A stretch of 8,345 nucleotides of DNA from a bacterium (GCA_021791345.1 JAJYWT010000230.1:1-8345); one strand, 5' to 3'; shown: positions 1 through 5,891, counted from the stretch's first letter. The notes: generated from the sequence alone by a model not told the origin. Program-made: numbers and translations.

Positions 1-54
1 CTCCCGGTCCTCCGGGCTGACCAGCAGTTGGGGTTTGGGACGGCCACGGAGCAT
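1..54 (-). CDS. IS630-family transposase, N-terminal end only (runs off the left edge)
   Basis: Read leftward from an ATG at 54, the first 18 codons give MLRGRPKPQLLVSPEDRE. This matches the usual opening of IS630-type transposases (a basic 'RGRPKP' followed by 'L.L(S/T).EER'). These DDE enzymes cut and paste small insertion sequences into TA dinucleotides. A GAGGG stretch sits just upstream as a possible ribosome binding site. Only the extreme N-terminus is in the window, so catalytic residues and integrity cannot be judged. The right terminal inverted repeat should lie between about 60 and 180, but I could not fix it without the other end. The family call rests on 18 residues and on family knowledge. 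Confidence 0.5.
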   Translation of the reverse strand, partial: MLRGRPKPQLLVSPEDRE

Positions 55-199
55 GATCTGGCCCTCATTGTGAGGCCTCCAACGACCGCCCCATTATGAC
101 CAGTATCTTCAGAAGCAGGACACTAGGAGCCCTGAGCTATCGACTAGTGAACGCGCGCCAGGGCGTCCGGTCAGGGGCCTAGCGTCTACGAATCCCGCA

Positions 200-237
200 G
201 GGGGACCCGTGGCCGTTCATTACGGCGCGGGTCTCCC
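200..237 (-). terminator. Strong GC-rich hairpin, likely terminator of the leftward gene run
   Basis: Arms 200-209 and 228-237 pair over 10 bp (one G-U). Inside them, 212-216 pairs with 222-226 around a 5-nt loop, giving one long stem. It starts about 60 nt beyond the stop codon of the last leftward gene (296). No U-tract follows on the - strand, so it would be an I-shaped, U-less terminator of the kind described in high-GC bacteria. Termination is inferred from structure and position only. The rest of 55-295 holds no gene that I can support. Confidence 0.45.
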
Positions 238-295
238 TGCCTACCCGTGGGTCGGCGTCGGGAGTCGCCTATGCCGAGAGCAGCCGCGTCGCCCA

Positions 296-583
296 TTACT
301 GGGTCGGTCGCCGGTACGCCTCCAAAAGCGCCTGCACCAGCTCCGCGCCCTTGGGTGCCTGCTCCCAGCCCTTGGGTCGCAGGCTCGCGAGCGCCTGCGC
401 TGCCCACCTGGCGGCCTGATCCTCCCCCTCGCGGGCCAGCTCCAGGTGCGCCGATAGCATCCTGAGTCCAGCTACCTGCCAGGGCTGAGCCCTAGCCGCC
501 TCCAGGATCTGGCGGTTAAGGTCCGCATCCTCACCGACGGCCTCCTGCTCCAGCAGGCGAGCCGCCTCAGCCCAGGCGTCCAC
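296..583 (-). CDS. Hypothetical small helical protein, last gene of the leftward run
   Basis: A 95-aa protein from a GTG at 583. This start is chosen because GGAGG (plus-strand 589-593) lies 5 nt upstream. The in-frame ATG at 658 has no well-placed Shine-Dalgarno and would overlap the previous gene by 92 nt. With the GTG start the overlap is 17 nt, which suggests translational coupling. The sequence is Ala/Glu/Leu-rich and should be all helical (VDAWAEAARLLEQEAVGED at the start, ELVQALLEAYRRPTQ at the end). I see no signal peptide, membrane segment or catalytic motif and do not recognise a family. Its place behind the terminase-small-subunit-like gene suggests a packaging or accessory role, which is inference only. 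Confidence 0.6.
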   Translation of the reverse strand: MDAWAEAARLLEQEAVGEDADLNRQILEAARAQPWQVAGLRMLSAHLELAREGEDQAARWAAQALASLRPKGWEQAPKGAELVQALLEAYRRPTQ

Positions 584-1130
584 CGCTGCCTCCAGTTCCG
601 AAGGGCTCGGCTGAGCCGACTGTCCGTAGTTCGTCGGCCAACGCGACGCGCACGTCATCGCGGTACAGCCCGAGCCGCTCCAGGGCTCGCTGCAGCACCT
701 GGGCGATGACGGCGGCCTGCTGCTCGGAAATCTTCACCAGCCGACCGTCGAGGTCGAGCCGGGCCAGGTCGAGCGCGAACCGTTGCGCTCGGTCGAGCGC
801 CCTTTCGTACAAGCTGACTTCGGCCCGGAGCTGCTCTCCGGCCCGACCTTCGTATCGGAGCTGCTCCAGTGCGGCCAGCCGGTCGGCGAAGTAGCCGCGC
901 AGCCGGAGCGCCTCTCCAGCCAGCTCCTGCAGCGCCCTCAGCGGGTCTTCGAGCGCCACGATGCCCTCCCGGTTGAGCACCTGGCGCGCCTGGCCCTCAG
1001 CAAGCCGCTGGGCGGCCTTCTGGCGCGCTCCGGGCGACTTGCCGCCGTGGAGGTCGCAGACTGGCGATCCGGCCATCGCCTGGCGGCCGCAGGGCTGGCC
1101 CTGGCGGTTGTGGGCGCTGCAGCGGCTCAT
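567..1130 (-). CDS. Terminase-small-subunit-like protein with N-terminal Cys/His 'HGG' motif
   Basis: 187 aa. The N-terminus has Cys4, Cys14, Cys25 and His28 in the pattern C-x9-C-x10-C-x2-H, followed at once by GGKSP ('VCDLHGGKSPGARQKAAQRL'). This 'C..HGG..P......A..RL' opening recurs in phage and prophage proteins placed beside large terminases and often annotated as small terminase subunits. That comparison is from memory. The middle (about 60-150) is Leu/Ala/Arg/Glu-rich, likely long helices or coiled coil, consistent with an oligomeric DNA-recognition subunit; the Gly-rich tail looks disordered. The ATG overlaps the nuclease stop as ATGA (1127-1130). No large terminase accompanies it here, as in phage satellites that redirect a helper's packaging motor. 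A generic zinc-binding phage protein is the alternative. Confidence 0.5.
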   Translation of the reverse strand: MSRCSAHNRQGQPCGRQAMAGSPVCDLHGGKSPGARQKAAQRLAEGQARQVLNREGIVALEDPLRALQELAGEALRLRGYFADRLAALEQLRYEGRAGEQLRAEVSLYERALDRAQRFALDLARLDLDGRLVKISEQQAAVIAQVLQRALERLGLYRDDVRVALADELRTVGSAEPFGTGGSGGRLG

Positions 1131-1501
1131 GGGACCGGGGCCGGTGGCTCGGGGCTCATGGGGTCTTCGGCTCGCTGGTGCTCCCGGCGCAGCTCAGCGA
1201 ACAGGTGCAACGGCAGGACCGCGTAGCTGTCGCGGAGGGGATGCATCCGACGCTTCAGGACGGCCGCGGACCGGGTCACCCCCGCATGGCGCGCCTCCAC
1301 CTCGGCCTCTCGCAAGGCTCCGGCCAGGTCGAGCGCCCTGGTGGCCTTCATCTCCAGCGCCCAGCCGGGCACCCCGGCCACGTCGCCCCGGTCACGGCTC
1401 CCGCCCAGGACGCGACGCTCAGCTTGGGGGAAGCCGTGCTCCTGTAGGTAGCCTACCACCTGGGCCTCGAAGGTCGAGCCCTTCCGCTTGGCGGCGCTCA
1501 T
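1127..1501 (-). CDS. Small PD-(D/E)xK nuclease, Holliday-junction-resolvase-like
   Basis: 124 aa from the ATG at 1501, which has GGGAGG (plus-strand 1509-1514) 7 nt upstream. The frame stays open up to 1678, but that part runs through the TGCAAC repeat region and is probably noncoding. Visible nuclease signature: Glu12 in an N-terminal helix (KGSTFEAQVVGYLQEHGF), Asp40 in 'SRDRGDV', then Glu50-x-Lys52 in 'WALEMKAT'. This is the Glu...Asp...ExK layout of small PD-(D/E)xK enzymes such as archaeal Hjc-like resolvases and phage recombination nucleases. The likely role is resolving or trimming branched DNA during replication or recombination of the element. It is preceded by the candidate origin and overlaps the next gene as ATGA. 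The fold call is fairly strong; the substrate is inferred. Confidence 0.7.
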   Translation of the reverse strand: MSAAKRKGSTFEAQVVGYLQEHGFPQAERRVLGGSRDRGDVAGVPGWALEMKATRALDLAGALREAEVEARHAGVTRSAAVLKRRMHPLRDSYAVLPLHLFAELRREHQRAEDPMSPEPPAPVP

Positions 1502-1536
1502 GCCTCGGCCTCCCACCCTAACCACCAGGTTTGAGC

Positions 1537-1670
1537 GTTGCACCGTTGCGGCTGGTGCAACGGAAACGGTGCGTTGCATTCCTGCTCTCCCCCCCGTAGG
1601 GGGGGAGCAGGTGCAACTCGCCCCGTTGCACGGGTGCAACGCACTGCAACGCACTGCAACGCACTGCACG
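1537..1670. repeat. TGCAAC iteron and hairpin cluster: candidate replication origin or operator
   Basis: The gap between the ATPase and nuclease genes is packed with GTTGCA/TGCAAC. (1) Perfect inverted repeat GTTGCACC (1537-1544) and GGTGCAAC (1554-1561). (2) Long hairpin 1573-1617: GTTGCA and CCTGCTC-T-CCCCCCC face GGGGGGGAGCAGG and TGCAAC across a GTA loop, with a 2-nt and a 1-nt bulge. (3) Perfect inverted repeat GTTGCAC (1625-1631) and GTGCAAC (1634-1640). (4) Direct 10-bp repeats GCACTGCAAC at 1641-1650 and 1651-1660, with a decayed third copy 1661-1670, so TGCAAC recurs every 10 bp from 1635. The helical-turn spacing and position beside a RepA-like ATPase fit an iteron origin. An operator for the downstream nuclease/terS-like genes is the alternative. 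Confidence 0.6.
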
Positions 1671-1674
1671 GCGG

Positions 1675-2949
1675 TCACTGCTGCAGCAGCCCAATCCGGC
1701 CGTCCGGGAGCCGGGTGAACAGGCCGGGGTGACGCTGGAGTGTGGAGCGAATGGACGGCTCCGGGACGCTTAGCTCACCGGCGAGCGCCCGGCTGGTGAG
1801 GGCACCCTGGGCCAGGCAGCGGCGCATCCGCTGGGCAACGCTTAGCCGTGCTTCCAGCTCCGAGGCCGTCACCTCGCCGCGCTCAAATCGCACCGTGCCG
1901 CCCTGGTGGATCACCCGCAGCCCGACGGGGGGATGCTTCGCGCTGAGGTTGGCTTTCGCATGCACCAGCAGCACCTCGGCCACGCCGTCGCGGGGTTGCT
2001 GCTCTTGGCGCAGCTCCCAAACGTCCCGGGCCGCGTTCAGCTTGTAAACGCTCCCGTAGGGTCGGCTGGTGCCATTCGTGCCCTGGGCTATGTCCGCCCC
2101 CGCGACGTGATCGATCAGCAGGCTCGTGGTCTGCAGGTGCCTGAGCGCCTGGTGCATCCTGAGCACCGCGTCCGCAGGGTCGGCGGCCTCCCTGCCTGCT
2201 CCAAGGGCCAGCCCGACGCTGTCGACGATCACCAGTCCCGCGCCGAGGCCCGTCACCAGCTCGGCGATCCGCTCCACGTCATCGGCCAAGGGCCGCCTGC
2301 CGGGGAAATATGCCGCCTTCGCGGGCTCCAGTCCCGCACCCTCGGCCACCGACGCCAGCAAGTTGCTCCAGTCATCGGCGGTGGCCTCCCAGTCGAGCAC
2401 TACGACCGGCGCGGCTGCTGCTGGCTTCCAGCCGGAGATCACCTCGGAGCCGGTGGCGATCGATACGGCGATGGCGGCGGCCAGGGTGCTCTTGCCAGCG
2501 CCTCCCGGGCCAAACAGCACCGAGGCGTGGCCCGCCGGAAGCAGCGGCGGCAGGAGCAGCCGGTCAGCGGTGGATTCACGGCGGCGGCCGATCACCTGGG
2601 CGGGCTCACCTGCGCCATCCGCTGCGATCACAGCCACGCAGAACCGCTCCAGAATGTCGGCCCAGGCGAGTTTTGGCTGACGCGCGGCGAGGAGCCTTGC
2701 CGTGGCCGCACGGCTGCTGATGCTCGACAGGTTGAATGTCCCGGCGGACAGGTGGCGGCCATCGACCAACACCCGGAGCTGGCCGCGCAGCTCGCCGCCC
2801 GAAACGCGCAGCCTGCTGACGCTCACCTCCCAGAGCGGCAGCTCGCCCAGGTCGCTTGCCAGCGCATAGCCGAGTCCGCGCCGCTGCAGGCCGCTCCCAT
2901 ACTCGATGCTGGCCGCAAGCTGCTGGAGGATTGGCGGGCTGATGCTCAC
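1675..2949 (-). CDS. RepA-like AAA/RecA-fold ATPase, putative replication protein
   Basis: 424 aa from a GTG at 2949 that overlaps the upstream stop as GTGA. The open frame extends to 3117 but only through the preceding gene. Residues 1-130 form a domain I do not recognise. Walker A is GPGGAGKST (147-155), a Walker-B-like strand is VVVLDWE (182-188), and the main Walker B is LVIVDSVG (239-246). LLIDHVAG (278-285) and 'PYGSVYKLNAARDVWEL' (297-313) match the strands and sensor region of RepA/RSF1010-type hexameric helicases and AAA_25 proteins. The tail (about 370-424) reads as a winged helix: 'ALTSRALAGELSVPEPSIRS' then a basic wing. It probably loads at or unwinds the origin and lies directly upstream of the TGCAAC iterons. 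A DnaC/RadA-like recombination ATPase is the alternative. Confidence 0.75.
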   Translation of the reverse strand: MSISPPILQQLAASIEYGSGLQRRGLGYALASDLGELPLWEVSVSRLRVSGGELRGQLRVLVDGRHLSAGTFNLSSISSRAATARLLAARQPKLAWADILERFCVAVIAADGAGEPAQVIGRRRESTADRLLLPPLLPAGHASVLFGPGGAGKSTLAAAIAVSIATGSEVISGWKPAAAAPVVVLDWEATADDWSNLLASVAEGAGLEPAKAAYFPGRRPLADDVERIAELVTGLGAGLVIVDSVGLALGAGREAADPADAVLRMHQALRHLQTTSLLIDHVAGADIAQGTNGTSRPYGSVYKLNAARDVWELRQEQQPRDGVAEVLLVHAKANLSAKHPPVGLRVIHQGGTVRFERGEVTASELEARLSVAQRMRRCLAQGALTSRALAGELSVPEPSIRSTLQRHPGLFTRLPDGRIGLLQQ

Positions 2950-3182
2950 CGGGCGCGGCCTCGATGCCGCCGCACTGCGGCCAGGTCGGAGCCTCCGAGG
3001 AGGAGGGCAAGGCCCGAGCAAGTGCGGCAGACCGGAACAGCCTCCCCATCCGCTCGGGCCAGAGTCAGCAGCGGCTGGCCGTGCCGCTGCGGCGCGGGGC
3101 CGCCGCAGGCAGCACATTTCACCCTTGGCCAGGCGACGGTGACCGTGCCCAGCCGCTCTATCTCCGGCCCGGTAAGGGTCAC
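2946..3182 (-). CDS. Small four-cysteine zinc-ribbon protein
   Basis: 78 aa from a GTG at 3182. Both boundaries are GTGA overlaps (with the excisionase-like gene upstream and the ATPase gene downstream), so the three genes are almost certainly translated as one unit. Two knuckles are visible: Cys23-x2-Cys26 (VKCAACGGPAP) and Cys52-x2-Cys55 (PVCRTCSGLAL), 25 residues apart, typical of a zinc ribbon. The C-terminus is basic (AAVRRHRGRAR), which would suit nucleic-acid contact. I do not recognise a named family. Position between xis and the replication ATPase suggests a regulatory or replication accessory role, which is inference. The overlaps and paired CxxC motifs make it a real gene. Confidence 0.75.
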   Translation of the reverse strand: MTLTGPEIERLGTVTVAWPRVKCAACGGPAPQRHGQPLLTLARADGEAVPVCRTCSGLALLLGGSDLAAVRRHRGRAR

Positions 3183-3409
3183 CGGCGCGCCCGCCGACTG
3201 CGCCGCGCCGGAGCCGGAGCCGGCGCCGGGCCGCCCTCTAGCCGTGCCTGGATGTAGCGATCGAGGTCCGCGGGCCTGACCATCCGCCTCCGCCCACCCG
3301 GTCCAACCCGAACGGTCGGCAACCGCCCGGATATGGCTTCAGCCCACGTTGAGGTCTTCCCCAACCCGAGCGCCATGGCGGCCTCGCTGATCGATACGAG
3401 ACGCTCCAA
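3179..3409 (-). CDS. xis: Excisionase-like helix-turn-helix DNA-binding protein
   Basis: 76 aa from a TTG at 3409 with a very good Shine-Dalgarno, GGAGGT (plus-strand 3415-3420), 5 nt upstream. The sequence opens with VSISEAAMALGLGKTSTWAEA, a MerR/excisionase-type winged HTH ('.S..EAA..LG.....') followed by 'LPTVRVGPGGRRRMVRPADLDRYIQ', the wing and last helix. The tail is a proline/arginine-rich basic stretch. Proteins like this bind arm and core DNA to direct the integrase toward excision, and often double as repressors. It is the first gene of the leftward run and faces the integrase-side genes across an 82-bp gap, the usual place for a regulated xis. The HTH is seen; the excisionase role is inferred from family and context. 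Confidence 0.75.
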   Translation of the reverse strand: MERLVSISEAAMALGLGKTSTWAEAISGRLPTVRVGPGGRRRMVRPADLDRYIQARLEGGPAPAPAPARRSRRARR

Positions 3410-3452
3410 CTCTCACCTCCAACCACGGCCGCCACCGGCCGCATCGGGCAAC

Positions 3453-3484
3453 ATTGTCTTGGGCTGGTGGTGGGTGGTTTACAA
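3453..3484 (-). promoter_or_regulatory. Possible promoter of the leftward run, overlapping the rightward promoter
   Basis: On the - strand a GACAAT hexamer (plus 3453-3458) could act as a -10 and TTGTAA (plus 3479-3484) as a -35, although the 20-nt spacer is longer than ideal. Transcription would start near 3446, leaving a short leader with the GGAGGT ribosome site. The segment overlaps the + strand -10, and CATTGT (3452-3457) and ACAATG (3481-3486) form a 6-bp inverted repeat around it. Opposed firing, or one operator controlling both directions, is plausible but unproven. Confidence 0.3.
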
Positions 3485-3485
3485 T
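3459..3485 (+). promoter_or_regulatory. Promoter for a leaderless rightward transcript
   Basis: TACAAT at 3480-3485 is a good sigma70-type -10. Exactly 6 nt later comes the GTG at 3492, where transcription would be expected to start, so the mRNA would begin at or next to the start codon. The -35 is poor: TTGGGC at 3459-3464 (15-nt spacer) or TTGTCT at 3454-3459 (20-nt spacer). No Shine-Dalgarno precedes the GTG, which fits leaderless translation. Confidence 0.5.
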
Positions 3486-3491
3486 GAAAGC

Positions 3492-4544
3492 GTGACTGAA
3501 ACCGTGACGCTTTGGGATGACGGGGAGACCACGGGCAGGCTACTGCGGCCGTTGTGTGGCTTCCGGCTGGCCCAACCTGGGGAGTACGCTCGGCCCGGTG
3601 GCAGCGGCGCGGAGGAATCGTGGCTGGTGGCGCTCGGCGAACCGGAACCGCGGCCGTGGCCCCGCGAGGATGGTGCCTGGGTGGGCAAGTTCGCCGACTT
3701 GCGCGAGGCCGAGCCCGAGATTGTCCGCGGGTTCGCCTCCACCTACGGGTGGCTAGGCGCACGGGTGGCGCTAGTGCCGGTGGCCGCCCGGGAGTCCGGG
3801 CCGGTGGTGGGGGAGAGCGTGACGACGTGGCGGATTCACTCGCACATAGCTGCGGAGCTGCTGGGCCTCATCGACGCGGCGGATTCACTCTCCGATGCGA
3901 AGACAGCAGGGGAGATGCACCGGCGCAGGGTGCTGGAGCACTTCGGGTTCGGGCCGCCCGGGCATCGCGGCCCGCATTGGCTCGGGCCGGATGGGCAGCC
4001 GCCAGAGCCTTCGCGGCTCACCGACGGCGTGACGTGGGAGTACGCGGGTACCACCGTCAGCCCGGGTGATCCTGGCCTACTCTTTCACTATGGCACCAGG
4101 TCGCTGCTCGTGCCGTTCCCAGTTGACCGTGGCCCACGGTTCGGCATGGACTTGTCTAGGGCTCCGTCGAGCGAGCTGGCGGCACTTGCCCGCGCTGGGG
4201 TGGCATATGCCCTGCAAGATGCGCTCCGCAGTGAGACTCACGGGGTGTTGACTCTGACCCTCGGCCTTCGCGTAGCGCCCCATTCGCTCCTCGGCGCGGT
4301 CTACCTCGGGCTGGCGCGACGGCTATTCCGCCGCAAGGGCCAATCGCGCAAATGTCCTGGCTGCGGGGCATGGTTTCCCGCCCAAGTAGGTCAGCAGCGA
4401 TATTGCACGCGGGAGTGCGGGGACGCCCACCGGCACAGGCTCATGCGCGCAGGTGCTCCTCGCGCCACCTCGCGCCGGAAGCGCCAGGGCCGGACTGTGG
4501 CCGTCAGTGAGGGCCACCCGGCAGTAGCGGAGGGCAAGGCATGA
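3492..4544 (+). CDS. Unknown 350-aa protein with C-terminal four-Cys zinc finger
   Basis: 350 aa from the GTG at 3492, chosen because a TACAAT -10 ends 6 nt before it. The open frame reaches back to 3333 but only through the opposite-strand xis gene. The C-terminus holds Cys288-x2-Cys291 and Cys305-x3-Cys309 in 'KCPGCGAWFPAQVGQQRYC', then a basic stretch (HRHRLMRAG...TSRRKRQG). This resembles the CGNR-type and related short treble-clef fingers. The first 280 residues are mixed alpha/beta with no motif I recognise; 'WRIHSHIAAELLGLIDAADS' (113-132) is a likely helix. It heads the transcript that ends in the integrase and overlaps the next gene as ATGA. It holds the position where satellite islands carry their master regulator, but no HTH is visible. 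Regulator or phage-interference cargo are both possible. Confidence 0.7.
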   Translation: MTETVTLWDDGETTGRLLRPLCGFRLAQPGEYARPGGSGAEESWLVALGEPEPRPWPREDGAWVGKFADLREAEPEIVRGFASTYGWLGARVALVPVAARESGPVVGESVTTWRIHSHIAAELLGLIDAADSLSDAKTAGEMHRRRVLEHFGFGPPGHRGPHWLGPDGQPPEPSRLTDGVTWEYAGTTVSPGDPGLLFHYGTRSLLVPFPVDRGPRFGMDLSRAPSSELAALARAGVAYALQDALRSETHGVLTLTLGLRVAPHSLLGAVYLGLARRLFRRKGQSRKCPGCGAWFPAQVGQQRYCTRECGDAHRHRLMRAGAPRATSRRKRQGRTVAVSEGHPAVAEGKA

Positions 4545-4690
4545 CGCGGCGGAGATACGGGCCAAAGGTCTACGTCCGTACGCCCGGTTGTGGGTGCGTT
4601 GGGTGCTCGGCCCCGGTGCTCCTGGTGATCGGAGCGCTGGCCTGGGCGCTGGTGGTGGCCGTCATCTGGGCGATGGCGGGGCCGGGATGA
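4541..4690 (+). CDS. 49-aa single-pass membrane protein
   Basis: The ATG at 4541 overlaps the previous stop as ATGA, and its own TGA overlaps the integrase ATG as ATGA (4687-4690). The protein starts basic (MTRRRYGPKVYVRTPG), has three cysteines in CGCVGC (18-22), and then about 24 hydrophobic residues (PVLLVIGALAWALVV onward) ending in GPG. This reads as one membrane span with a positively charged, hence cytoplasmic, N-terminus. Double overlap with real genes and a clean membrane segment make it a credible gene despite its size. Function is unknown; small membrane proteins next to integrases may serve in immunity or exclusion, which is speculation. Confidence 0.65.
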   Translation: MTRRRYGPKVYVRTPGCGCVGCSAPVLLVIGALAWALVVAVIWAMAGPG

Positions 4691-4787
4691 CTCGCCGGGG
4701 TAGCGGCGAGGGTTCGAGCCGCCCTGTGGGCGATGGCGGGGCCAGGAAGAGGCGCAGGGGTCCCGGTGAGGGTTCGAGCCGCCGGAG
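4668..4787 (+). repeat. Imperfect 60-bp tandem duplication across the integrase start
   Basis: Two units with a 60-bp period, 4668-4727 and 4728-4787. The blocks gggcgatggcggggcc (4668-4683, 4728-4743) and gagggttcgagccgcc (4708-4723, 4768-4783) are identical in both. The unit includes the integrase start codon: ATG at 4687 in the first copy is AAG at 4747 in the second. In protein it gives a 20-residue repeat, with RRGSGEGSSR and RRGPGEGSSR at matching places. Confidence 0.85.
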
Positions 4788-5877
4788 GGCTGGCGGAGTG
4801 TGGGAGGGCCGGGTCAGCCTCCCAGGGGGCAAGCGCAAGTCCGTCTACGGCCGGACGCGGGCGGACGTGTTGGCGAAGATGCGCCAGCTTCAGACCGGGG
4901 CCAGCGCCGGACTGCCCACACCACCGGCCCGACTCACAGTGGAGGGCTGGTCCTCCGCATGGGTGGAACAGGTGGCGGGGCGCTTGCGGCCCTCCACGGC
5001 CACCCGCTACCGCCAGATCGTAGACCTACAGATCGTCCCCACCTGGGGTCGGACCCGGCTGGCGCAGCTCACCCCGGCCGCGGTTGAGCAGGGCCTTCAC
5101 CGGCTGATGGAGGGGGGGCTGTCCCACCGCACCGTTGGCCACGTCCGGGCGGTCTTGCGCGCTTCCCTTTCCGATGCCGTGCGCGAGGGCTTGCTCGCCC
5201 GGAACGTGGCTGCTCTGGCGAAGGCTCCCAGGGTGGCACATGAGCCGCCCAAGGTGCTCACGCCCTCCGAGGTTCGGGCGGTCATCGACGCCATGCCCAA
5301 TGATGGGCTGAGGCGCCTAGTCTCCGTCGCCCTCAACACCGGCCTGCGCCAGGGCGAGCTGCTCGGGTTGCGCTGGCCCGACGTAGACCTGCTCGGGCGT
5401 GAGGTTCACGTCACCCAGGCGCTCCAGCGGTTCGGGGGCGAGTACCGGCTGGTGGAGGTCAAGTCGGCCAGTAGCAGGCGCACCGTCCCGCTAACCGAGG
5501 CCGCCCTGACCGCCTTGGAGGAGCAGCGCCACTGGCAGGTTGAGGCTAGGCTCGCCGCCGGGGGCAGGTGGCGCGAGCCGATCCGGGGCCTTTGCTTCAC
5601 CACGGACCGGGGCCAGCCTCTGAACGGCCCCAGCCTCACCCACCGGTTCGAGAATTCCCTGCAGGCGGCTGGGCTGCCAGTGGTCCGATTCCACCACCTG
5701 CGCCACGCCTACGCCGGACTCATGCTCGGCTCCGGCTCCGACCTGGCGACTGTCTCCGGCCTCCTGGGCCACACGTCCGTGGCCCTGACGGCCTCCACCT
5801 ACGCCGGACTCATGCCCTCGCTCAAGCGCCAGGCGGCCGACCGCCTGGGCCTCCTCCTGCAGCAGCGTCCAGGCTGA
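4687..5877 (+). CDS. int: Tyrosine recombinase (site-specific integrase)
   Basis: 396 aa from the ATG at 4687, which overlaps the upstream stop as ATGA. Order: basic arm-binding domain (about 20-65, with 'WEGRVSLPGGKRKSVYGRT'), SAM-like core-binding domain (about 82-180), catalytic domain (about 190-390). All catalytic residues are visible: Arg221 in TGLRQGELLGLRW, Lys259 in VEVKSASSRRTVPL, His336 and Arg339 in FHHLRH, His362 in LLGHTS, and the nucleophile Tyr372 in TASTYAGLM. It would catalyse recombination between the element and the tRNA-Arg 3' end; the core lies 80 bp downstream. Oddities: a duplicated N-terminus (see the 60-bp repeat), and an identical 18-bp stretch (5708-5725 and 5798-5815) encoding YAGLM after both RHA and the Tyr motif, where YAH is more usual after the nucleophile. 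It looks intact and probably active. Confidence 0.93.
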   Translation: MTRRGSGEGSSRPVGDGGARKRRRGPGEGSSRRRAGGVWEGRVSLPGGKRKSVYGRTRADVLAKMRQLQTGASAGLPTPPARLTVEGWSSAWVEQVAGRLRPSTATRYRQIVDLQIVPTWGRTRLAQLTPAAVEQGLHRLMEGGLSHRTVGHVRAVLRASLSDAVREGLLARNVAALAKAPRVAHEPPKVLTPSEVRAVIDAMPNDGLRRLVSVALNTGLRQGELLGLRWPDVDLLGREVHVTQALQRFGGEYRLVEVKSASSRRTVPLTEAALTALEEQRHWQVEARLAAGGRWREPIRGLCFTTDRGQPLNGPSLTHRFENSLQAAGLPVVRFHHLRHAYAGLMLGSGSDLATVSGLLGHTSVALTASTYAGLMPSLKRQAADRLGLLLQQRPG

Positions 5878-5891
5878 CGTTCCAGTGACCG

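Noticed and set aside
24..35. AGCAGTTGGGGT match to the element A arm repeat at 5901-5912
   Set aside because: It lies inside the transposase coding sequence (PKPQLLV codons), so a chance match is more likely than a left arm site.
186..407. 73-codon leftward frame rich in Gly/Ala/Arg
   Set aside because: Low-complexity shadow that overlaps the better-supported 95-aa gene in another frame and runs through the 200-237 hairpin.
1641..1670. CRISPR array
   Set aside because: The repeats are 10-bp back-to-back units without spacers; iterons fit better.
1906..3279. 457-codon rightward open frame
   Set aside because: It is a shadow of the RepA-like ATPase, zinc-protein and xis genes; Arg/Ala/Pro/Gln-rich, no motif, no ribosome site.
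3333..3491. Upstream extension of the zinc-finger protein to an ATG at 3333
   Set aside because: It would run antisense through the xis gene and the promoter; the -10 at 3480-3485 fixes the start at 3492.
4588..4686. Upstream extension of the integrase to 4588
   Set aside because: It overlaps the 49-aa membrane-protein frame; the ATGA at 4687 and the RRGxGEGS opening support the later start.
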